The translations under genes and the position numbers were made by a program. The notes under the pieces are model-generated. The model was not told the origin of the DNA and ran no database searches. It saw only the letters and a list, made by a program, of their open reading frames with translations. Shown piece after piece: positions 43,723 through 51,249 of a stretch of DNA of 64,000 nt (its first letter is position 1; every line of letters begins with the position of its first letter). This DNA is from Pseudomonas sp. 8Z (GTDB lineage Bacteria; Pseudomonadota; Gammaproteobacteria; Pseudomonadales; Pseudomonadaceae), in assembly GCF_902506535.1 (NCBI RefSeq), contig NZ_LR733827.1:960805-1024804 (forward strand), read 5' to 3'.

Positions 43723-43958
43723 GCGCGGGCGCCTCTCTTGGCCTTGGCGGCGTGTTTGGCACTGGCCTCTGCAGCGTCTGCTACAGGGGCCGGTTGTTCG
43801 GTGGCCTCTGCCACCAGGGTCAGCTCACCGCTGGCGACACGTCGGCGGTAGTAGCTGGTATCGGGCACCACTACCGGCTCAGCCGGGTTGTGCGTGATGT
43901 GTTTGCGCGGCTCGGTCTCGTACGGAACCTGCAGCCCTTCGGCAGCGGTAACACGCAT
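43719..43958 (-). CDS. DUF2635 protein (Mu gp38)
   Basis: 79 residues: MRVTAAEGLQVPYETEPRKH, then VVVPDTSYYRRRVASGELTL, a typical DUF2635 pattern, with an alanine/lysine-rich tail. Function unknown; always just upstream of the sheath gene in Mu-like phages. TGATG overlap with the preceding gene. Confidence 0.87.
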   Translation of the reverse strand: MRVTAAEGLQVPYETEPRKHITHNPAEPVVVPDTSYYRRRVASGELTLVAEATEQPAPVADAAEASAKHAAKAKRGARA

Positions 43959-44521
43959 CAGGTGTTCTCCAGGTCGATGATGTCGATGGCCACCGCCTCG
44001 GGGCTGCCGGGCGGTACGTGGTAGTGCAGATCAACGCCAAGCAGGTCGGGCAGTGCCTCGGCGGGTTTCTCCCAGTCCAGCTCGATGGCGAACGACTGCC
44101 CGAGTACGGACAGGTAGTCCGCCTGCAGCTTGCCGTTGACCAGGTTGGCCAGGTCGGTCGGAACAACCAGGGCGCGGTCAGGCCAGGGCTGCCAATCCAC
44201 CAGCTTGGCCATGCAGGCCGACCACAGGTCGTAACTGCCAATATCCCGGCCCGTACCACGGCGGGTTGTGCGCTCATCGCGGGCACTACGGGTGGCAATC
44301 ACCAGGCGAAAGGTGATGGCGACGCTGTAGCGCCCCTGGGAGCGCTTGCGGAACACCGCCTTGGGCGTGGTGAGCAACAGGGCCGGGCAGCGTTTGAGCA
44401 GGCCCGCCAACAAATCCGGGTCGCCCAGTTCGCCGCCATAGGTATCCACCGCGATCTGGCGGTTCTGCTCGCGCAGTTCCTCCAGGCGGCGCTGGATCAA
44501 ATCCTCCAACTCGCCAAGCAT
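43958..44521 (-). CDS. Mu gp37-like head-tail connector protein
   Basis: 187 residues, with MLGELEDLIQRRLEELREQN at the N-terminus, DPDLLAGLLKRCPALLLTTP, and WEKPAEALPDLLGVDLHYHV near the end. It corresponds to the Mu gp37 family (phage protein of the head-tail interface). One-base overlaps on both sides keep it in the structural operon. Confidence 0.83.
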   Translation of the reverse strand: MLGELEDLIQRRLEELREQNRQIAVDTYGGELGDPDLLAGLLKRCPALLLTTPKAVFRKRSQGRYSVAITFRLVIATRSARDERTTRRGTGRDIGSYDLWSACMAKLVDWQPWPDRALVVPTDLANLVNGKLQADYLSVLGQSFAIELDWEKPAEALPDLLGVDLHYHVPPGSPEAVAIDIIDLENT

Positions 44522-45012
44522 TACAGGCCGCTCAGCGTGTTGCGGTTGAACATCCTTGGCTGGCTACTGAGCCGGAGCCCAGACTCACCAGCCTCGGATG
44601 CGCCCCGGCTCTCGTCTTCCTCGGCGAGTGTTTCGAGGCGTTTGATCACATCCTTGTAACGGGCACGTACTGTCGACTCTTCCTTGCCCGCGTCATCCAC
44701 CAGGTGGTAGCGGGCAAGCTCCATCAAGTCGTCAGCGACCCACACTGGCGCATCCACGCCAGCCTTGCGAAAGCGCAGGTAGAACGAAACCTCACTGCGC
44801 GCCCGCGTCACCGCGTCGGCAATCCGTGCCAATGCCTGTACGGCAATTGCAACGTCCTCGGCCGGCCAGGCGCCCATGTCATCACCGCCTGCGGCTGCGG
44901 TCAGCAGCTCCGCATCGATGACATACTGGTCGCGCGGTACAGCGAGTTCAGTCAGTTGCTTGGCGCCATAGCGCACAATCATCTGGCTGGCGGACGGCAG
45001 TGAGAGGTTCAT
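44521..45012 (-). CDS. DUF1320 protein (Mu gp36)
   Basis: 163 residues. DUF1320 pattern: SASQMIVRYGAKQLTELAVP, ADAVTRARSEVSFYLRFRK, LMELARYHLVDDAGKEESTV and RYKDVIKRLETLAE. This family is structurally a head-tail connector. ATGA overlap with the gene before it. Confidence 0.9.
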   Translation of the reverse strand: MNLSLPSASQMIVRYGAKQLTELAVPRDQYVIDAELLTAAAGGDDMGAWPAEDVAIAVQALARIADAVTRARSEVSFYLRFRKAGVDAPVWVADDLMELARYHLVDDAGKEESTVRARYKDVIKRLETLAEEDESRGASEAGESGLRLSSQPRMFNRNTLSGL

Positions 45013-45425
45013 TCGCCGTTGCCCTCGCCACCCTCACCCTTGCCGTCTTCAGCGCCTTTCGGCTCTTCGGTAGCAGCAGGGGTAGCGGGTTTCTGTGCAG
45101 CAGGTTTGGCACCGGCCTTGCCTTTTACAGCGGCCTTAGCACCAGTTGCCTTAGCTGGCTGCGCAGCCTGCGCCTTAGCCGGCGTAGTACCAGGTGCCTG
45201 GGTAGAACCGGCCGCAGCCGTGGAAGGGGTGTTTTCATCCTCCAGCTCCTGTTCCAATTCTTCAGGCGGCGTCACGCCTTCAACCACCACCAGCATCGGT
45301 TCCGCGCGCAACTGCTCCAGTTGCTCGGCGGTGAAGCTGTCGTCGGGCCAGTAAGTGCCAGCGGTCGAGTGGGCTACGCCAGCACGGCGAAAGCCGTCGG
45401 CCAGCGCGGTAATGAGCAGTCCCAT
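45009..45425 (-). CDS. Mu-like gp35 (FluMu N-terminal domain) protein
   Basis: 138 residues. The first 60 (MGLLITALADGFRRAGVAHS, GTYWPDDSFTAEQLEQLRAEPM) match the small Mu-like gp35/HI1506 domain; the remainder is a low-complexity Ala/Lys/Pro/Thr tail (KAQAAQPAKATGAKAAVKGK), presumably disordered. Mu-like relatives have shorter tails. Lies between capsid and connector genes; function unknown. Confidence 0.78.
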   Translation of the reverse strand: MGLLITALADGFRRAGVAHSTAGTYWPDDSFTAEQLEQLRAEPMLVVVEGVTPPEELEQELEDENTPSTAAAGSTQAPGTTPAKAQAAQPAKATGAKAAVKGKAGAKPAAQKPATPAATEEPKGAEDGKGEGGEGNGE

Positions 45426-45428
45426 GCG

Positions 45429-46334
45429 TCAGGCCTCCCCAGTCGAGCCGTAGGCCAGTTGCCAGAAGCCGTAGCCACCGGCTGCACGGGCTTCGGCACC
45501 GAACTTGAATTTCTTGCGGTTGAACACGTCATCCGCTTCCGGGTCGGTCTGCTGCACGAAGTTGGGGGCTTCGCGTTCCTGGTAGATGAACGGCCTGACC
45601 GGCAGGCTGGTGTCGAGCAGGAACCACGCGGTATCCGACTCGATGCGCGCATCGACCACCAGTTCAGCGGTGCCCTTGTAGGGGTTGGCCTTGCCATCTT
45701 CCAGGCGGTCGTTGGTCAGCAGTGCCTTGGCGGTGTCTTCCAGGGCCGGGCCAACCAGCAGGATGGTCGGCTTGATGCCCAGCGGGCGGCCGTCCTCATC
45801 CTTGAACTTGCGCATGGCGGTGCGGCCAGCGCCATAGCTGGCACGGGCTGCCGCCTGGCTGGCAATCGACAGCGCTGCCGTGCCTTTATTGCTGACACTG
45901 CCTTTACCAACCGGGTGGTCGGTGTCGAAGAAGTATTGCCCGTCATAGCAGCGGTTGGTGAAGGCACCATTGACCAGCTCGTAAACGATCTCGTCCGGCA
46001 ACTGCTTGGCCGAGTGCCCCGCCATCTGCGCTTGCGGCGCATAGATGCCCATTTGGTCATCCTTGATGTGGTTGCGGTCGACCTCGACGGTGGCTTCCCA
46101 GTCTTCGTTCTCGACGGTGTAGGTGAAGGCCTTCAGGTTCTTGACGTGTTTTTCACCGATCCAGCGGCGCATGCGCGGGAAGGCGCTCAGCCAGGCATAC
46201 AGGTTGCTGCCCGTGCTGGATGGCACCTTCATGGCGATCTTTTCCCAACTGGTGGGTGCCGCCGCGAATGCGTTGTTGAACAGGGTTTTCAGGCCGACGA
46301 ATGCCGCCTGGATGGACTCTTTATTGATCAGCAT
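45429..46334 (-). CDS. Major capsid protein (Mu gpT)
   Basis: 301 residues. Family features: MLINKESIQAAFVGLKTLFN, SLF-type stretch AWLSAFPRMRRWIGEKHVKN, YTVENEDWEATVEVDRNHIK and the loop YDGQYFFDTDHPVGKG. The length equals Mu gpT, an HK97-fold capsid protein without a cleaved delta domain of its own. It is preceded by the decoration gene and protease/scaffold I/Z as expected. Confidence 0.95.
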   Translation of the reverse strand: MLINKESIQAAFVGLKTLFNNAFAAAPTSWEKIAMKVPSSTGSNLYAWLSAFPRMRRWIGEKHVKNLKAFTYTVENEDWEATVEVDRNHIKDDQMGIYAPQAQMAGHSAKQLPDEIVYELVNGAFTNRCYDGQYFFDTDHPVGKGSVSNKGTAALSIASQAAARASYGAGRTAMRKFKDEDGRPLGIKPTILLVGPALEDTAKALLTNDRLEDGKANPYKGTAELVVDARIESDTAWFLLDTSLPVRPFIYQEREAPNFVQQTDPEADDVFNRKKFKFGAEARAAGGYGFWQLAYGSTGEA

Positions 46335-46357
46335 GCGCTATGCGCTCCTTGGTTGGG

Positions 46358-46753
46358 TTACTCGACCCACACGCCGTCCGCGTCGATGGCAACGATCTGG
46401 CCCGCAACGGAGCGGGCGCCTTCGTTGTCATCGGCCGCGACGGTTTGGTCGTCGACGATGTAGGCGCTACGGAACAGGTGGGCCTGGGTGATCGAGCCGT
46501 TGTTCTCCCACTTGAAGGCCTTGCCACGGCGGATCTCGACGGACTTGGCACCGGCCGCGCCGTCGCGGTTGTCCACGTACTCTTCGGCGCGGCCGATGTA
46601 GGCCAGGCCGCTGGCCTCATGGCCTGGCACGGCAAAGCCCGTGGCGTTGGCCACCAGCAGGGCGCCAGCGAAGATACGCACGTTGGCGCCGACACCGGCC
46701 ACCACCACTTCGCTGGCGGCCTGCGGGGTATTGCGGTCTGCGGTCAGTGGCAT
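46358..46753 (-). CDS. Capsid decoration protein (DUF2190-like)
   Basis: 131 residues: MPLTADRNTPQAASEVVVAG, GHEASGLAYIGRAEEYVDNR and IRRGKAFKWENNGSITQAHL. The DUF2190 family includes head-decoration proteins that fix to the mature capsid; function inferred from this and from its position between I/Z and the capsid gene. Confidence 0.8.
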   Translation of the reverse strand: MPLTADRNTPQAASEVVVAGVGANVRIFAGALLVANATGFAVPGHEASGLAYIGRAEEYVDNRDGAAGAKSVEIRRGKAFKWENNGSITQAHLFRSAYIVDDQTVAADDNEGARSVAGQIVAIDADGVWVE

Positions 46754-46756
46754 GGG

Positions 46757-47257
46757 TTAGCCCTCGCTCTGCAGGGTTTTGGCGTACTCCACCGGGTCAA
46801 TGCCAAGCTGCGCGCACATGGCTTGCTGCTCGGTATTGAGGGCGGTGGCGGTTGGGGTGGGTTTGCGCTCGCCCAGGCCAGATGGGGCAGCGACAACCGG
46901 AGCTGCAGCCACGAAGCTACGGAAGCGCTCCAGGCCGCCTTCTTCCTGACAGGTCGCACGGTAGTAGTCCGTGGTTGCCGGGGTGATCTTGCCTGCCTTC
47001 AAGGCGGCATCGATCTCGGCCTCCACGGTCTTGTCGTGCTCGGCCTTCTTGCTGCTGGCCAGCGCCTGCTCGGCGTTGGTGGCGCGCAGCAGCACGTTGT
47101 CGTAGTCCGTACGGGGTACGAAGCGCTCCAGGGAGGGTTGCTCGTTGTTCTTGGCCTGAGCGGTGGCCTTGAGCTGGGTGATGGCCGCAAGGGCCTTTTC
47201 TTCGGAGTCATCGACCGACAGGCCGAGAGCTGCCGCAAGCACAACAGAAAGTGCCAT
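46757..47257 (-). CDS. Nested scaffold protein (Mu gpZ-like), in-frame internal start of gene I
   Basis: An internal ATG at 47257 has GGAG six bases upstream (GGAGAAACCC-ATG), a better ribosome site than many genes here. It would make 166 residues starting MALSVVLAAALGLSVDDSEE, exactly the helical scaffold half. In Mu, gene Z is likewise nested in the 3' part of I. Use of this start is inferred. Confidence 0.68.
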   Translation of the reverse strand: MALSVVLAAALGLSVDDSEEKALAAITQLKATAQAKNNEQPSLERFVPRTDYDNVLLRATNAEQALASSKKAEHDKTVEAEIDAALKAGKITPATTDYYRATCQEEGGLERFRSFVAAAPVVAAPSGLGERKPTPTATALNTEQQAMCAQLGIDPVEYAKTLQSEG

Positions 47258-47740
47258 GGGTTTCTCCAGGGGTGGGGTTTCGTGGTTCAGCGCGGTAAGC
47301 AGGAAATTCGGCTTATTGGTGATCCCGGCGCTGACCAGCAGCGCAATGCGCGTGGTGTCCGGGTCGTAGTCGAATACGGGGGAAAGGAAGCGGTACTCTT
47401 TATTGGCCACCTGGGCGGCGGCGCGCGGGTTCCATTCGACGCGCCCCCACAGGGCGCCATCGCGGATCTCAAGCTCTTTGATCCAAGCCCCGGCCGGGGC
47501 CTCTTCGCCCTTGGGCGCCTTGATCTGGGTGGCGTGCTCCCAATCAATCGGCAGATCGATGGCACGCCCCGCGAAGGAAGAAACAACCAGGTGCTGCGAC
47601 GGTTCATCGAACAGCCACTGGCGGCCATCGCGACCACGAACCACCGGGCCAGCCGGAATCAGCTCGACCCACTCCGGCGCTTGACCATCAGCGGTCAGCG
47701 CGGCGGAGAGGTCGGTATTGAGTGCGAGGAGTGTTTTCAT
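46757..47740 (-). CDS. Prohead protease with scaffold (Mu gpI)
   Basis: 327 residues. The N-terminal half (about 1-160) is the Mu I protease: PIDWEHATQIKAPKGEEAPA with the catalytic His in WEHA and AGAWIKELEIRDGALWGRVEW, KEYRFLSPVFDYD and LVSAGITNKPNF. The C-terminal half is helical and alanine-rich scaffold. A hairpin (47739-47759) covers its start codon, next to the putative late promoter. It also encodes the scaffold alone from an internal start (47257). Confidence 0.92.
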   Translation of the reverse strand: MKTLLALNTDLSAALTADGQAPEWVELIPAGPVVRGRDGRQWLFDEPSQHLVVSSFAGRAIDLPIDWEHATQIKAPKGEEAPAGAWIKELEIRDGALWGRVEWNPRAAAQVANKEYRFLSPVFDYDPDTTRIALLVSAGITNKPNFLLTALNHETPPLEKPMALSVVLAAALGLSVDDSEEKALAAITQLKATAQAKNNEQPSLERFVPRTDYDNVLLRATNAEQALASSKKAEHDKTVEAEIDAALKAGKITPATTDYYRATCQEEGGLERFRSFVAAAPVVAAPSGLGERKPTPTATALNTEQQAMCAQLGIDPVEYAKTLQSEG

Positions 47741-47792
47741 GCCGCCAGAATGGCGGCATCAGGTCAGGCGGGGAGTTTCAGGAGGGTTTAAG
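47739..47792 (-). promoter_or_regulatory. Putative late-promoter motif, copy 2 (before gene I)
   Basis: On the coding strand CTTAAA (47787-47792), N5, CTGAAA (47776-47781), then ACTCCCC, and 27 bp after CTTAAA a hairpin TGCCGCCA/TGGCGGCA that contains the gene I start codon. The 23-base block CTTAAACCCTCCTGAAACTC... differs from copy 3 by a single base over the first 23 positions. In Mu a late promoter (PI) stands at the same place. Confidence 0.6.
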
Positions 47793-47796
47793 GTTG

Positions 47797-48825
47797 CTAG
47801 CGTGGAAGCCTTGGGGAACGGCTTTCGTCAATCTCTGCGGCACCAATAACAATGGCTTTTTTTATTTCATCGCCGACCATACGAGCGTTGATGGCTAGCT
47901 GTACGGGCGTGCGCGCCCATTCAGCCTCACGAATCACACTTCTATGACGACTATCAAGCGTATCGTCTTGCACAATTGCGATGAACTCCTCACCTGTTTC
48001 TTCATCTTTAACGCGGATCTTAAAAACGTCGATTTGAGAGGCATCGACCGTTTGAACGCGATAACGCCCATCGAGACGGATCTCTTTCGATTCACGCCTG
48101 GCGTTTTTAGTCAATTCACTGGCCAGTTCGCCCTCGATCTGTAAACCGCCGATTGACGACTCCTCTGCTTTGCGGACAGAGCGAACCAGGTCTCGGTGTG
48201 CGTCCTCTGCGTACTCGCGCACATTTGCAGCACGAGGCTCATCCCTAACAGCATCAGCCAGTATCTGCATGCGTTTGATATCAGCCTCGTCGGCGTAGCG
48301 GCGTGATTCAAGCTCCGCAATCCGCTCCTCAGACTGAAGCTCGGCGACACGCGTAATACGGCGTTCCTCCAGGTAGGACTTGAAAGCGCTGGTACCGAAA
48401 TAACTGGTTGCGACAATGAGGGCGATGATGACCAAGCTTTTCGGCGTCAATTTATCACCTGCCTTTTCAACGAAGCGTTCGAGGAGCGCCTGGAAGTCAA
48501 CAGTGAATTTTGAGCTTCCTGCTTCGACCTTAATCCACAACTCGAGAGCGTCTTTCTCATCTTGAGTAAGACGGTTGATATTGGCCGAGTTGTAACGAGC
48601 AAGGGAAAATGTGCGATAGATGGCTTTTTGAAACTCAAGAAAACCCTGCATGACGCTGGGGTTGATCGTTCCGTTGTAATTATCGCCCTTGACGATGATT
48701 TGCAGCGTGGGCCAGCCTTCAAATCGTATCTCGACATGATCTGGCAAATGGCCTGACGTTGCGAGTTGCAGCGTGTCGTATGCGTCCTGTTCGGATCGAA
48801 TGACAATCTCTTTTCCCTGAGCCAC
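47797..48825 (-). CDS. Membrane-anchored cargo protein between genes I and G
   Basis: 342 residues from a GTG at 48825 with GGGGGT upstream (a TTG 11 codons earlier is possible). Order: a cytoplasmic N-terminal domain of about 125 residues (VIRSEQDAYDTLQLATSGHL..., GWPTLQIIVKGDNYNGTINP), one membrane helix about 130-147 (SLVIIALIVATSYFGTSAF), a charged coiled coil about 150-190 (LEERRITRVAELQSEERIAE) and a beta-rich C-terminal domain (RVQTVDASQIDVFKIRVKDE). Lower GC than neighbours. No family recognised. A single-span anchor with domains on either side suits a superinfection-exclusion or defence role, but that is a guess. Confidence 0.7.
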   Translation of the reverse strand: MAQGKEIVIRSEQDAYDTLQLATSGHLPDHVEIRFEGWPTLQIIVKGDNYNGTINPSVMQGFLEFQKAIYRTFSLARYNSANINRLTQDEKDALELWIKVEAGSSKFTVDFQALLERFVEKAGDKLTPKSLVIIALIVATSYFGTSAFKSYLEERRITRVAELQSEERIAELESRRYADEADIKRMQILADAVRDEPRAANVREYAEDAHRDLVRSVRKAEESSIGGLQIEGELASELTKNARRESKEIRLDGRYRVQTVDASQIDVFKIRVKDEETGEEFIAIVQDDTLDSRHRSVIREAEWARTPVQLAINARMVGDEIKKAIVIGAAEIDESRSPRLPR

Positions 48826-49053
48826 CCCAACACCCCCGTAATGGCAATGAGCCCTCAATTCTTCTCGACCTGCACTTTAGGGGCGGCCAATGGATAGAGC
48901 AACGCTTTTTGCGGCCATCCATGCTTGCTTGTACCTTTAAGCTATTCAATATCAAAACCTAACGCACCTTTAACGCCCCTTGCACCTCGCAGCCATACGA
49001 AGCCAGCACCCAGCTCGGAAACGGCCTTAAAACGCTTCCTAGGCGCCTTGCCG

Positions 49054-49527
49054 TTATTCAACCAGCAACCAGCTTTCGACGATGGCCAGCACCTCGGTTT
49101 CATCCTCTGCCGATAGGCCCAGATAAGGCCGCGCCGGAATGTCGCCCCAAGGGATGGGCGAGCCACGCCGATTGCGCCCCGATGCACCGGCCCTCTGCCC
49201 GAACTGGTGGACAGCGCCGTAGGGTCGATCCGTACCGAACAGCAGCTCGTCTCCCTGCACCTGGCCGCGTAGGGTGTCCTGCAGGTCGCCGCTTTCACGC
49301 AGGGTGCGCGGGCCTTTCTTCCTGGCCAGGGTCGAGGGTGCCAAGGGCGCCCAGGGCGAACCGTCCGGGCCGACCTGCTGGCGAAAGCGCTCGTCGGTGG
49401 ACTGGTGCAGGTATTCGCGGATGTCTTCCAGCGGCGTGCGCAGGTCGCCCATGCGTTCGGCCAGTTTGGCCAGCAGTTCGCCAACCTGGCTGTCGCTCAC
49501 CTCTACATCAAGCATTGCCCCGGCCAT
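49054..49527 (-). CDS. Virion morphogenesis protein (Mu gpG / gp31)
   Basis: 157 residues from the ATG at 49527, which is six bases after AGGAG; two codons upstream another ATG overlaps the site. Motifs: LLAKLAERMGDLRTPLEDIR, EYLHQSTDERFRQQVGPDGS and PWAPLAPSTLARKKGPRTL, then PIPWGDIPARPYLG, all typical of the phage virion morphogenesis family (tail completion, head-tail joining). The 228-bp gap between this gene and the cargo gene is AT-richer and holds no gene I can support. Confidence 0.9.
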   Translation of the reverse strand: MAGAMLDVEVSDSQVGELLAKLAERMGDLRTPLEDIREYLHQSTDERFRQQVGPDGSPWAPLAPSTLARKKGPRTLRESGDLQDTLRGQVQGDELLFGTDRPYGAVHQFGQRAGASGRNRRGSPIPWGDIPARPYLGLSAEDETEVLAIVESWLLVE

Positions 49528-49631
49528 TGCCATCTCCTACTATTGAATCACCCTTATCGGCTGAGCAGTCCCCGCCCGGACGTCCAACCCTACAGCCGAA
49601 GGCGAACCACGTGTGGCGGCGCGTGGTTTTT

Positions 49632-50909
49632 CTATTGCCCCCGGCGATAGAGCCGCACCCCTAAGCGCAGTTGCTCCAGGTACTCGGGGTTATCCGCATT
49701 CGGGGCGAAGGTGGTGATGCCATCCCAGCCATCGTCCCCTACCTCGAACACGGCCAGGGCCGGCAGCGGCTCGCCCGCCACGTCGAAGCGGCTGATATAG
49801 CGGCGGCGCACGACGGCCTTGTTCTGCGCGTACATCCACTCCAGGCGCACCCACACTTCATCCGGTGACTTGAGGGCGTCAGCCAGCAACAGCAGCTCGC
49901 GGGAGTGGCCAGGCTTGCCGACCTTGAGCTTGCCCGTTTTGGCCTGGGTGAATAGCTCGCGGCCGATCACCACGGCGTCGCCCGTCACATCCTTGAACAC
50001 GGCAGGTGCCTCGGGCGTTGCGCCGAACTCAGCCAGGAAGCGCGCCATATACTGCTCATCGCTCAGGCCCGCCGGGAGCATGCGCTCAGCGCTAGCCTTA
50101 CGCGCGGGCGGCAGTGGCGCTTGCGGGCGGCGGTTGGGCAGGCCTGCCGCCGTTGCGCTGGATTTGGCACCCGGCGTTGGCTCAGGCAGCGGGTCATAGC
50201 CCCGCAGTGGGGGTACGGCATCGCTCAGCCGCGAGCGCCCAGGGGCGTACTCGAAACCCGGATCGATGCCCTTGGGGACGCGCACGGTGCGCGGGCCGTT
50301 CGGGCTGTTCTTACCGATCACCTGGTCTTCATACTCAATGGCAGGCGCCGTGCCCACCTTGAGCCCCTGGCGCTCCAGATCCCGCTCGCTGAGCATGAAC
50401 TTCTTGCACTTGCAGCCCCAGCCGTTTTGCGGGCTGTGCGTCGACCACCATGGATCCTCCAGGGGCAATACCAGGCCGTTCCATGCCAGGTGCTGCGGCC
50501 TTGGGTTGGCGCTGTCGCCGTGCCGGTACAGGCCATAAGGGCGGCGCTTGCGCAGCTCCGGGTCAGCCATTTGCGCTTCGCGGCCAGCGTTGTAGCTCTG
50601 CCGCAGGTTGGTTTCGTAGATCACACGGGTACGCCAGCCGCGCTCGCCGTTGTACTGCCAGCCGTGACGCTCCACCACCTGGTCGAAGTCGCGGCGGAAT
50701 TGTTCCAGGGTGCCGCCTGCGGTGATGACTTTCTCGACCGCGCCGCGCAAATCGGCCAGCAGTGCGCGCTTGTTGGCGCCCGCAACAACGAAGGCCCAGT
50801 CATGTTCCTGGGCGTAGATGTCCGTCCAGGCGCGGATCGGTAGATCGACCTTGCCACGGAAGTAGTCGATCTGTTCCTGGAACGGTAGAGAGCCGTGAGA
50901 TACTGCCAT
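49632..50909 (-). CDS. Minor head protein (Mu gpF / gp30, SPP1 gp7-like)
   Basis: 425 residues. Characteristic phage Mu F core: QIDYFRGKVDLPIRAWTDIY, RTRVIYETNLRQSYNAGREA and the metal-like LAWNGLVLPLEDPWWSTHSPQNGWGCKCK region. The C-terminal part (after about 250) contains a second domain: TGDAVVIGRELFTQAKTGKL, DEVWVRLEWMYAQNKAVVRR, similar to the phage-Barnase-EndoU/ADP-ribosyltransferase-like C-terminal toxins and decoys often fused to F proteins; I cannot assign which. It functions in early head assembly near the portal. Confidence 0.9.
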   Translation of the reverse strand: MAVSHGSLPFQEQIDYFRGKVDLPIRAWTDIYAQEHDWAFVVAGANKRALLADLRGAVEKVITAGGTLEQFRRDFDQVVERHGWQYNGERGWRTRVIYETNLRQSYNAGREAQMADPELRKRRPYGLYRHGDSANPRPQHLAWNGLVLPLEDPWWSTHSPQNGWGCKCKKFMLSERDLERQGLKVGTAPAIEYEDQVIGKNSPNGPRTVRVPKGIDPGFEYAPGRSRLSDAVPPLRGYDPLPEPTPGAKSSATAAGLPNRRPQAPLPPARKASAERMLPAGLSDEQYMARFLAEFGATPEAPAVFKDVTGDAVVIGRELFTQAKTGKLKVGKPGHSRELLLLADALKSPDEVWVRLEWMYAQNKAVVRRRYISRFDVAGEPLPALAVFEVGDDGWDGITTFAPNADNPEYLEQLRLGVRLYRRGQ

Positions 50910-50955
50910 CTGGTATGTACCGTTATTGCATTGAGCAGTTTAAAAGGAGATAGAA

Positions 50956-51249
50956 ATGGTTACTCGGGATCAGTTGGAAATTGCTAAAGCCCTCTGGGAG
51001 CAAGTACGGATCGGCTGTGCGCTTGCTCATCAAAACTGGCAGTTGCTCAACAGTAGTCGACAAAACATTATTAATAGCTTGGTAAATCAAGGGTTTACCG
51101 CCACGCAAGCCGTTGAGGCTTTCAATGAGTACTACCAAGGGCATCAAGAGCAGTATGAGGCGCTCTTCAAAGCAATGACTGAGCGCGCTGACGAATACAA
51201 ATTGATCGAAGATCAATGGAAAGCTCAGAAATCTGAGGCTAATTCATAA
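50956..51249 (+). CDS. Small plus-strand cargo protein between portal and gpF genes
   Basis: 97 residues; AAGGAG six bases before the ATG. All-helical look: MVTRDQLEIAKALWEQVRIG, QNIINSLVNQGFTATQAVEA and FNEYYQGHQEQYEALFKAMT. No signal peptide or membrane helix. It lies on the opposite strand inside the head operon, poorer in GC than the flanking genes, and slightly overlaps the 3' end of the portal gene. It needs its own promoter, as is normal for moron genes expressed in the lysogen. Function unknown. Confidence 0.7.
   Translation: MVTRDQLEIAKALWEQVRIGCALAHQNWQLLNSSRQNIINSLVNQGFTATQAVEAFNEYYQGHQEQYEALFKAMTERADEYKLIEDQWKAQKSEANS

Noticed and set aside
45000..47791. Two plus-strand frames of over 480 codons opposite the capsid and protease genes
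   Set aside because: Antisense to gpT, decoration and gpI, which have clear family motifs; no ribosome site or domain.
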